64,000 nt of DNA, taken from assembly GCA_947172415.1 (NCBI GenBank), contig OX359197.1, positions 5,581,673 through 5,645,672 on the forward strand. Direction: 5' to 3'. Every line of letters begins with the position of its first letter. Positions within the stretch are counted from its first letter, which is position 1. Below are positions 28,801 through 40,800 of the stretch, piece after piece. Under the pieces are notes generated by a model. It was not told where the DNA came from, made no database searches, and saw nothing but the letters and a program-made list of their open reading frames with translations. This DNA comes from Chondrosia reniformis (taxonomy: Eukaryota > Porifera > Demospongiae > Chondrillida > Chondrillidae). The position numbers and the translations under genes are program-made.

Positions 28801-31800
28801 ACTCCCATGGTCAAAATGTCCAGTTCTCAAGAAACAAACAGTAACTGTGTCTCAAGATGCTCAAAGATTATATAGATGAACCATCTCATGATAAATATAT
28901 ATTATTTGTCAATGAATGCTTGACAATACATGCCAAGTTAGTATTTCTTTTTTTAATGAGAACATATGTTCAAGCTTAAATCTTACCAAATTCATTATCC
29001 TCTGACCAATAGATGCCATCATACCATGTAGTAGTAGGCATTATTCCAAAGCCTATATTTGTCACTGTCCATCTAACAGAAAATCTTTCTCCTAAATTGA
29101 GCAATAAAAGAACTATAAATAGCAGGAAAACGCTAAGTATGCTTTTGGACTTACCTGAAAAGGTAGAAGCTGGTACACTACCATCACTTACAACTAAGTT
29201 AGGTGGTGGGGTTAGTTTTACCTCTAGGACTTTGGAGGCAACCCTTACGTTATTGCTGCGATCAATATCTGATAACTATATACACATATGAAATAGATGA
29301 CCAGAACTGATAAAGGCTTACATATCTATATATACGTATATAGATTTAGAGGATTATACTTTGTAGCAGTATTAAAACGAATATATATAGCCCTTACCCT
29401 TTGGGTAGCATCTGTTTGTACAAACACATTATAAAATCCAATGTCTTCATCCTTCAACTGCACAAAAGCTGTAGAAACATATCCATCTTGAGGATCAACA
29501 AATCTATTTTGTCTTATAAAGTTAAGAAATCTGCTTCTTGAAAAGTCAGGTTCCCTGCCTATGTAAACAGCATCATACCAAATTGCTGATCCAGTGCTCA
29601 AGTTACCTATGTTAGTCACAGTCCAAGCAAGTTCAAAGGTTCGTCCAGAAAATACAAAATCAGGAATTGATACACTATTCACCAAAAAATCTAAATAAGG
29701 TCTGGTGGTGAATCCCCATATGGGACTAGGTATCTTTTCACCATCTTCCAAAATGTACTGAATTTGCCAAAGGATGTTAGTTCCAGGTGGAAAGTTAACT
29801 GGTGGGTAAAATACACGATTGGATACTATGGCCATTGGCACAGATGACTGATTTTCTTTGTATGACCATATATACACTTCATATTGAATAGCACCTGGGT
29901 ATTGAGGCCAACTGAGAGAGGAACGCAAGGGTACATTTATTTGCCCATTTTTGGGACTATCAGGTAGTTGTTGATCTAGCACTCTGATTGTTTGCTGAAA
30001 TGTTGCTTGGTTTCCACAATCGTCTGAAGCAAACCATGTGCGGGTAAATGTAAAGCCACATCTGTTGACATCAGTTGAGTCCATAAATGTGAGTTCTGTA
30101 GGTCTACCACAAGGATGCAAAACTATAATGCTTTTTGCTAAATCTGAAGCACTCTCAATGGCATCTTCAATACTTCCGCAAGGGATGGAAATGTGTTTTG
30201 GTGCACTAATGGCTGGAGGTATTGGACTAAAAAATGTTATTGATTGTGTCAAAGTAGCTGTGTTGCCAGCTTTATCAGATGCTATCCATACACGATTCAA
30301 TGTGCAACCATGTGTAGGTTGATCCATGTAGCTAATCAATGGATCTGGATCACTGTTGTCTACAACTTCAGGAATACCAGTTCTATTTGGACTAAAGTCT
30401 TCTCCACAGGCAATACTTGCATTGTTCAATGGCATTATTGAAGGTGAAATAGTATCTGTATATATAATAAGTTATTAGAGAATTGAATAAATGCTTGGAG
30501 GTCTGTAAAATATTTTATCAGGAAAGGTCACTAATAAAATGTAGAATTCCCAGAAACACCTGTCTTGCCCAGTATAGCAAGGATGAAAATTGGTATATAT
30601 GAACACTGCATCAATATCCTTGCATGTGCATCCAAAACTCAGTAGGTATGATCTATATGATATAAAAAGTCTACGAAACTCATGTTTGCCCATTCAGTAT
30701 TAGTTATCTTGACATTCATGTATTGGAAAGAGGCTTATACATACATGTACGTACACAGTTACTTACGTATATACGTATAACAATCAATTGTAATAATATC
30801 ACATATTATATATAATATATATTATATTGTTACGTATGTAAACCTACCAATTATCCAATCATATTCAAGAGGAGTTCCAACATTACCCACCAAATCAGTG
30901 GCTATTACTGATATTGAATATTGCAAACCATTACACTGCAAGAAAAAGGGCAATTTGCTATAGTTTGCAAGTTTTTCAAACTACTGATTTACAGAACGTT
31001 TGCTAACATTTACACACAAGCTGGTTTGCATAAGGTTTGCAGAGCGTTTGTGTACTGTGGTTTTGTCACCAATTAATTCAGAAAGTCCTATATAAACTAT
31101 ACACAGAGGTGAAGCTTAGTGGAAGTGATAATGATATTCATTAACCAATTAAACGATTAAAATGGATTCTCAGGCTAGAGCAACGTTGTTAATGATTCCA
31201 GCACCAGCGCCTTTCAGTGGAACAGATATAGGCTAAATAAATCCAAAAGGTAAGATAAATAACTATACATCACTGTTAAAAGGCAAAAGTTGCCGTATTT
31301 TTATCATTTAGCAGCCTTAATTCCGTTTCACTTATGCTTAGTTAGTAATTTCAATATTTACCCCCTTTGAGTTGAAAGGCATAGAAAGGTTCATCTTAGT
31401 TGTTGCTTGGCAGCCATTACAGTGAATGTTAAACGCAAAAGTTTTACCAAACTATTGTATGTTCGTATGTATGTTTATAGATGTGATTGATCTTATATCT
31501 TTCATGGGTATTCCCGTTTTTATATAGATAGTTTAAAGTCGCATATGATAATATCTTAGAAGGAATCGCCTGACTCCTCAGTGGTCTTTGCTAAGGTAAG
31601 AAGCAGATTAAGTACCTTAAGTATACGTAGTACTTACATGGAACGGAATGTCCTAGGCCTGTATACAATTAAGATTTTAGCTACTCTGATAGAGAGAACA
31701 GCAGAAGTATAGTCATTAGAAAATATAAACAGTCGATTATGCAGTGTTTATAATTAACTTATGTACAAACTGTACAATCATCAACATATAAAAAAGTGCG

Positions 31801-34800
31801 TATATTCAATTAATGTTAGTCCTATATCCTGATAGCTATACGTAATTAATTATTAGTGTACAGGATTATGGGTGTATTGACTTGTTTATTTTTATGTTCT
31901 TACCTATACAACATACATGTTTATAACTTAGAGAATTAACTATTTTAATTATACCAACATGGGGAATTCGAAAGGATGTCATTATGCTTACTTCTTATTG
32001 TGTATAAATGTAGCATAAAAGTCACTGGATTGAAAGGTTTATGTATAATAAGGATGATAATTAACAACTGTACACATGCAGTTATATAGTGTTAAGAGAA
32101 ATTTACAAACTATTCAGTTCTATTGTCTTTACTTTGAGCACCTAAGAGGACCATCCTCCCTGCCCTGCATCCTCCCTCCAAAATCTTATTCCTGTAAAAC
32201 TCCCTAATTGCTAACTTAGATGTATTATATTGTTTTCTTTTTGTGTCTAATTCTATTCCTAATTCCTCTACCTTATCCCTATATTGCCTAATTTCATGTA
32301 CTGCCCTATCTTCTAGATTTTTCAATTCACTTACATGCCTATTAACTATGTACTGCTCTGGTAAGCTAAGCCTATCATTAATTACATTTTCTGCAGCTAA
32401 TGCATGCTTATGAAACTCGGTATCTATTTTACTAGACTTTGGCTGTATGTCAGTGTGTCCTATCTCTTCTCTACCTTTCCCTACTGTATCGTATACTTTA
32501 CATTTCTTAATCCAATCTGAAGTACGCTGAAGATTTGTTTCTCTAAAGTAGGCATCCCATTTCTCATGGTCATAGGGTAGGTCATCTGGGTCCTCTTCAG
32601 GTCTCACTAATGTCAATTTCGGTCTTTCTCCGTTGTCTTCCAATTCATGGTTCTCGGTAAAACCTTGTTGCTGAGCATCCTGTGGTTTCTTCTTTTCAGA
32701 ATTTGGGGGTGTAAGCAGATCAGCCGGCACAAGCATGCTAGGGTTAGGATCATATTCAAAAACTCTTCTGGTTCTTTCAAGATTCAGCTTCCTTCTAACA
32801 CGTTGTTTTCTCCTTTGTCTTATTTTCTTCTTCCAGAGGTCTTCTGATGTTTTTGGATAATGGTAATTTGCCATGCTGTAAAATTTTGTATGGAGTAATT
32901 AGTAATACCAGTACCAGTACACATGCATTCATGACACATGGACACCAATGTATGCAGATAGGGTTGTTGTAGGACTAGTACTATAGGCTATACAACTCCA
33001 AACATGTAAGCTTGCCAGTCCAATGGTTTATTTTCAATTAAGCTATATATTAAGTTTGTTTTTAGGTGATTAGATTGGTACAGCCCGAAGCAGGCTCCCC
33101 ATGTTCTAAGCTTGATTATTAGATTGGTACAGCCCGAAGCAGGCTCCCCATGTTCTAAGATTGATTATTAGATTGGTACAGCCCGAAGCAGGCTCCCCAT
33201 GTTCTAAGATTGATTTTTAGATTGGTACAGCCCGAAGCAGGCTCCCCATGTTCTAAGCTTGATTATTAGATTGGTACAGCCCGAAGCAGGCTCCCCATGT
33301 TCTAAGATTGATTTTTAGATTGGTACAGCCCGAAGCAGGCTCCCCATGTTCTAAGCTTGATTATTAGATTGGTACAGCCCGAAGCAGGCTCCCCATGTTC
33401 TAAGATTGATTATTAGATTGATACAGCCCGAAGCAGGTTCCCCATGTTCTAAGATTGATTTTTAGATTGGTACAGCCCGAAGCAGGCTCCCCATGTTCTA
33501 AGCTTGATTATTAGATTGGTACAGCCTAGTCCAAAGTTATTTTTTGGTTAGTAGATTGGTACAGCCCGAAACAGGCTCCCCATGTTCTAAGTTTGATTAT
33601 TAGATTGGTACAGCCCGAAGCAGGCTCCCCATGTTCTAAGCTTGATTATTAGATTGGTACAGCCCGAAGCAGGCTCCCCATGTTCTAAGCTTGATTATTA
33701 GATTGGTACAGCCCGAAGCAGGCTCCCCATGTTCTAAGATTGATTATTAGATTGGTACAGCCCGAAGCAGGCTCCCCATGTTCTAAGATTGATTTTTAGA
33801 TTGGTACAGCCCGAAGCAGGCTCCCCATGTTCTAAGCTTGATTATTAGATTGGTACAGCCTGAAGTAGGCTCCCCATGTCCAAAGTTATTTTTTGGTTAG
33901 TAGATTGGTACAGCCCGAAACAGGCTCCCCATGTTCTAAGTTTGATTATTAGATTGGTACAGCCCGAAGCAGGCTCCCCATGTTCTAAGTTGGATTATTA
34001 GATTGGTACAGCCCGAAGCAGGCTCCCCATGTTCTAAGATTGATTTTTAGATTGGTACAGCCCGAAGCAGGCTCCCCATGTTCTAAGCTTGATCATTAGA
34101 TTGGTACAGCCTGAAGCAGGCTCCCCATGGCCATGTTCTAAGATTGATTATTAGATTGGTACAGCCCGAAGCAGGCTCTCCACATTCTTATAGTCATTGT
34201 TTTATTATTTTAATGGCAAACAGGTACAATGTACATAATTGACAGGTCCAACCTGAAACATTATTATAATTGCCAACTAATGTTTCATGTGTGCATTTAT
34301 ATATCTTTAAGAGTCAAACTGTTAACTTACTTCTTGATATACAGGTAAACATCAAGTTAATACAGGAACAGAACAACAGAACATTAACTTTAACCTTTCC
34401 TCTATATATAACTCATTAAAAATGATATCCCTCCAAAATGTCATGCCCTTGTCATGTGATTTACTATTTATAATTTATCATTGACAAAAATGTACAAATA
34501 TGTTTATATTTAGAGCTTGAGACTCTATATATATACTACTACTTTTTATGGAACATCTAAAATAGGAAATACATTCTGAGCATGCTCAAAGGCACATGGT
34601 ATATAGCTTCTTGCATAACTGTGCACTTTCGTGCATACTTTTAATCCATGCATACAATCCATTGTTATATATATATATATATATACACATACTAGGTGAT
34701 CATGATCACCATGGCCAATTGCAAATAACATTAATAAATTAAAATTATTACATGTCGTACATATATATTATAATACTACATAATACCATAAATATTATAT

Positions 34801-37800
34801 ACGATTTAAATTATGTATGTACATGTACATCTGGATCTACATTATAGAACCACAGACAGCTGTATAAGCTGTTTCGAGCTTCTTGGCTCTCATCAGTGTG
34901 GTGTACTGTGAGCTCAGTAAAGCAATAGCCACACTGCTATTGTGTGCTGCTTGCATATGTGCAAGCAGCACACATGTACAGTATTGCATGGCTTATATAC
35001 CTTTTCATCACAGCTCAGTAAAAAAAATATACAAGTACAGTGGCCATTGAATATTCATGACCAATCCAACTATAGATTCTTTCAAAATTGAGGCAATAGT
35101 AAAATTTAGCATTCATAAAATACCTAGAATGTGACTGGGCTTATGACTAATACATTATCAAGACCCCTTCTGCTTCCAAAGTCAATGTCAGTTTGAAGCC
35201 ACACAACCCTTGAGGAAATCTCCTGAATAGGAACAAAGGAAGAGTAAATTTCTAAAGAGGTACTCCAAATTTCTGAAGGCTTTCCCAGCCACCACTTAAA
35301 TTCATCAGCAATATAGAAATTTACATTAGCAAACCATAAGTGTTGTACTGGCGTTTCATGCAATGATACTTTAACTGTTACCTTTACAAAATAATTTATT
35401 CTACATAGTTTAACAGTGGTACCTATATTTGCAAGCACATGGCTATTTGCATGGTACCTGCCTTCAAAAGAGCCAACAACACAACCATTGATTTTTAATG
35501 CCTTACATTTTGAGCACAAAATTCCTACATCAACTTGATCCTGATGCAAAACCTCAATTATACTGGCTTTCATCCTGTCATCAAGTGAAGATTCAAGTAC
35601 TGGAGGCAAAGGCATAACTAACCTTCCTTCTATGTCGTCAGTGCCAACAGGTTTGTAGCAAGCAGAAAGAGAACCTCTTAAACTTCCAGGTTTTAATAGA
35701 ACACTGAATTCTTGTGACAAAGAAGAATTAACAGATATATCTAGCATGCAAAATTTTCTCATCAATTGGACTTCTATGCTTCTATTATTTGTTGGATAAC
35801 CACCAAGTAAGCCATTTAATCGTTCAAATGCAAACAGCCAAAAGCTATAGATAGGCCCAAAATCATTTATACATTCCAGTAGATGGAGATGCAAATGCAT
35901 ATTTGGTGTCAAAAAGGCAGTTGAGTACAAGGACTCGGCTTCTTTACAAAATTTGGTCAACCAGTCATGAGCCTCAGCAGCTTTGCTAAGGTTAATTTTC
36001 CTAGAGCAAAGGATATGACATGCTTTAACAAAATTTAACCAGCATCTAAAATCTCGTAAAGGTAAGATTGGTTTTAAACATGCAAGAGAATACAACAAAG
36101 TCCAATTTTTCCATTGATCTGCTGTAAAGGAAGAGAAACCAGATGCCATTTTTAGGGGTATTCTTCCAACATCAGAGGGACCTACAAAACTATCAACCTT
36201 TTCCTGCATTAATTCCATATCATTCGGTTTTATTTTCCCTGTTTCCTTCCAAACATTTAGCATATGCTTAGCAGTACCCAAGAGCAAATTATGCATTGGG
36301 TCTATAATGACCATTCTATTAGGGTCAAAATAAGGCAATTCAAATAGTACTGAGTACTTCACACCATATTGGTGTTCAAGCTTTTTTTGTTCAGCCCTAT
36401 TACAGCAATTTTTCCATTTATCAGCATAGGACAAAAGGAGTTTACGATCCCTTTTTAGCCAATTATCAGAATCAAATCCCCCATAATTTGGCTTATGTAT
36501 GTCAGCTATATATGGAAAGGTTTTTAAGCACTTTAGACACCCCCTGTAGGCATTAAAATTCACAAAACCTGAAACTTTTCTAGCAGCTGGTGAATCACAG
36601 GCTACGCACAAGAGAGCAGCTCTAGCAAAAATTTGCCCTGAATAGGTTTTCAATTCAATACCATCCTTCCAAAATACCAGCAATTCTTCAATTAATGGTT
36701 GTAAGATAAAATTAAGTGTAGCAGGTTCCTTAGGCCCAGGTATAATACCCACCAGTAAAATATTTTCTGGTTTGAATCTTTCCTCCCTAGGCAGGTTTTG
36801 AAGGGAAAGGTATATGGCACCAACTGAATAAGGGGTATGTCCAAATGGTTGGAAAAAGTCTATGTTCAACATGAAAGCAAAATTTTGACTATTGCTCAAA
36901 AAGGGAAGTGATTTGACCTCTTGAAATTTCTTCCATATGTTACCATCATAAAAATCATTAAGGTCATCACAATGGGTAATGTTAATGTTAGAACGCCATT
37001 TCTGACATTTTTCAAAATTACCCTGTCTCATAAGAATTGTTTCTAAAGACGATTTAATCTTTTTATAACAAAATATATTCTTGGGATAAAAGATAGTTTG
37101 ACCAGCAGATGTCCTATAGGGCTTAAACAGTGGATAATTACATGGTCTACGTTTTCCAGAGTGGGGATGGTTAGGAAAGGCAACATACTTGCAAAATATT
37201 TGGTGCTTAGCAAAAGATTTATCTACTCCAGATATGAGTTCCTGAAATTTATAGATTGATGCACACCTTTTACAATATATATACTTTTCAAAGTCATCTT
37301 TAAGGGCAACTAATTTCTTTGTCTGGTAGTATGTTTTAGGAAGCTTCCTAATTAAAGCAGACATGGCTTGGTTTGGGAACAATTTTAAGACAGCTTCAAA
37401 AAACGTAACAATGAACAGCAGAATAAGCACTAAAGTGGCATTAGATAGCTTTGCAATAGTTTGAAAGCCCAATAAAAAATAAGCATAAAGAAAAAGTAAC
37501 TTCCCTTCATCATCTTTGATTTCTATATTTTCCATTCTTTCAGAAAAGTCTTCAATCATATTCTGTTCTTCTTCACCTTCAGACACAACATTAACTTCGT
37601 CTTCATCCTCAGATTCACTAGGGAATTCTTCCTCTGAGTCACACTGAAAAAGCAATGAAAATTTTAATCATAAGAATAGAAGACAAGACAGAATTCAAAT
37701 TATATAAATTATTTACTTCGTGTAGTTCCTGGATATTTGCTTTTTCTCTAGTCTGTTCTGATATTTCAGTTGCACAATCCTGCAATTAAATATTAAAACT

Positions 37801-40800
37801 GTGGATAATAGTCGCACATTTAGATACATGCAGACACTATATTATCATGTAGTCACCTCTAAATCACAGTTAAATGAGTCAAACAAATTGGATTGCTCAA
37901 ATCCTGACAATGCTTGTGCATCAAGGACAGCTGTGGCTGGTGTAAACTATAAATGTAAAAAGCAGTAATAGTTAATCCATGACGGAACCTGCAATCCTAC
38001 ATACATAGCCTTTGCACAGGCAGAACCCAATACAACATGCATGCAAGGATATGCAATTAACATATATCATGCAAGTATATACTATGTATGCACATACATG
38101 CATCTGAATATCATTATTTGGCTGGTCAACATTAGTTTCAGCTTGGAAGGATTGCTGATCCTCTCGAGCCAATGTGGCTGATGTATCCTATATACAAGTA
38201 GACAAATATGCAAATTGCAAAGTCACAAAAAACAGAAGTATTCTGAAGCCATTGACATTCACATACCATTGACTGGCCTGTATCACTTGGTTCATTTGCA
38301 GATACAATATCAAAATCACAAGAAGGACCATCAGTACCTTCAACTACAACAAAGAAATTGAAAGAGTGAATGTTAACATATATAAAATAGCCATGATATT
38401 ACCTTGTGGTGCAGGTAATTCTTCCTTCCTGACTTTACCTAAAAAATAAGTCAATGTCTAGAAATATTATACTATTTAAAAAGAAAAATCAGTACAACAT
38501 TTAGTATATACCTATTTCCTTAGACCATGTCTTCTCTTTTAGGTCATAGAAGATCTTTTTATGCCTAAAGTAAGTACCTCTAGCCAAAGAGGTGTTACAG
38601 TGAGGGCAGAAAACATAAGACTGACGTTCAACATCCATGTTCACATTGAGGGTTGAAGGGTTCTGAAAATGCCAGCTCTTATATATAGATTCACCATGTG
38701 CTTGCTACCAAATATCATGTGACACTCTGACTAGTCAGGATTTCATTGGCTCTTCAAATAAGGTGACAGAGAACTCTCTTATTGATTGGCCCTTTATATA
38801 TGGTCATGAAATGAGTTCATGCCTAATGACGTAAACTATCACTAAGATACCAATGAATACTATTAATTTTGGAGGGAATTTGATAAATCCATGAAAGCTC
38901 TCTAGCACTATAGCTGTCAAGAAGAACTATAGCAGAAGTCTAGAATGGTAGAATTCAATGATGATCCAAGATATGTTTTTGAGGATCCAGAGAGGAGTAC
39001 GTATCATGTATATGCAACTTACCAATTGAACTTATATGAAATATATTCTACACCTGAATAGTCTTGGAGTCATTTTCTGATGATGACAGCACTGTCCAAC
39101 AGCAAATGAATGAAATAACAACTGGTAAGTACTGTAGATCACATAAGGCTAGAAAATATAGTAAGTATATACAACATAATTACCTATACAGTTCTGAAAC
39201 AGTTAAGTTCAAGTATGATAAGGATGGAGGGTAGGATGGAAAAATTTGAAAAGTCAGTAAATGAGTGTTTAAGTAAACTGGAGGAACAGCCTATGAACAC
39301 ATCTACTGATTCCTCTACCAATAATATCAATCCAGCCCCCGTTACAAGTACTCCGAAACGCCCTAAAAGAGTAACAGGAAAACTTACTGTTAGTGCATGA
39401 AGCCCATATCTATGGGTATATATTCAAGTGTGAATGCTACATTACTAACCTTTAATATGCCTTTACATAATAATAGAAAGCAGTTCGGAGAGTGCATGAT
39501 GACTTAGCAGATGAAAAGAAGTTTATAACTGAAAAAAGGTAAAAGTAGAATAATGGTTATGCATACAGGTATAAATCTTAAGCGCAGACATGTATATTCC
39601 TTCAACAATCTTTTCCTATACATTATTTGTCAATAGTTTCTTATATCCTGAAAATGTACAAACAAAAAAGAAAATCATAGATGAAGTCAAATGTTATATG
39701 CCAGAGGAAACAATGGATCTAGTCAATCGTAAGTACTCCCTCACCTGCAATCATTATATGTAAAATAATTAACTTCCTATATCCTGTCTTATTTAATTAA
39801 GTTGCAGTAAAAAGGTTATTTGAGAATCTTAAGAGACTTGAAAAAAGGAGTGGGGAAACAATGGAAGAACAAAATCTTCGTCTCAGGATTGCTAAAAGAA
39901 GACAGAGAAGACAAAGGGTAACTATTTCTAAAAAAGGATATATGCTATTATGTTTACCTAAACCTATATATACCTATAGAAACTGGAAAGTAGAGCATCA
40001 GAGGTGAAAGATGATGAGCGAGAGAAGTTTCTGGACTTCAAGGCAGAACACATGACTGAAGAATCTGACCTTGAAGATCCAGAAACAGGTGAAATTTCAA
40101 TAGTGTTACACAAGCACCATTGGAGATCAGAAGGTAACTCATACAGAACTGCAATAACAGCTATATTCACATTCAACATAAATCTTACCTACATAATAGA
40201 GGCCAATACATTCCTGTCAGAACTTGATAAAAGGTATGAAGACAGTCTAAAGAAGAAGGCATATAGGGCACCAAAGATATCCAGAGTTTTAGGGGAAAAT
40301 TCAACATCAACTCCTCCAGTGGGAACGGCAGAGTGGATTATAAGAAACTTGTAAATTAGAGGTATATAGCTAAGTAGCTAGCTGAATATTGGTAGGTAAG
40401 TCTAAATTACCATTTAACATCCATTTTCTTTCACAATGTAGATCCCTGCAAGAACACTAATCACTAACTTTGGTTTATATTTAGACTGTTTTTTTACTGA
40501 AACTGTAACTGAGAATATCATTGTAACTCCATTTTAATTCAGTTGCGCAATAAAAGTGAAGTGTAACATCACTATAAAGAGGTCAATTACCTGCCAGCTG
40601 CATAGAGGTGTAGAATGTATATTATGTAATTCATTAGGAAAGGGGCGTTATTTGAGACCTATCTTTAATTATATTCATAATCCAGCTAACCTTGTGGTTG
40701 AAACTATTGTAAATAATGCAAACTACAGAAAACCTTTGCAAATTCAGTAACTTTTCCAAAGTGTGCATTTCATCAAACATGTAGTTTTCAAAATTGCAAA

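Noticed and set aside
31161-31238. Small + strand frame MDSQARATLLMIPAPAPFSG near the transposon's left end
   Set aside because: It has about 24 codons with an immediate stop; it could be a leader exon, but nothing supports splicing.
33072-34190. Regular array resembling a CRISPR
   Set aside because: Units are contiguous 49-bp tandem repeats with no unique spacers, in an animal genome.
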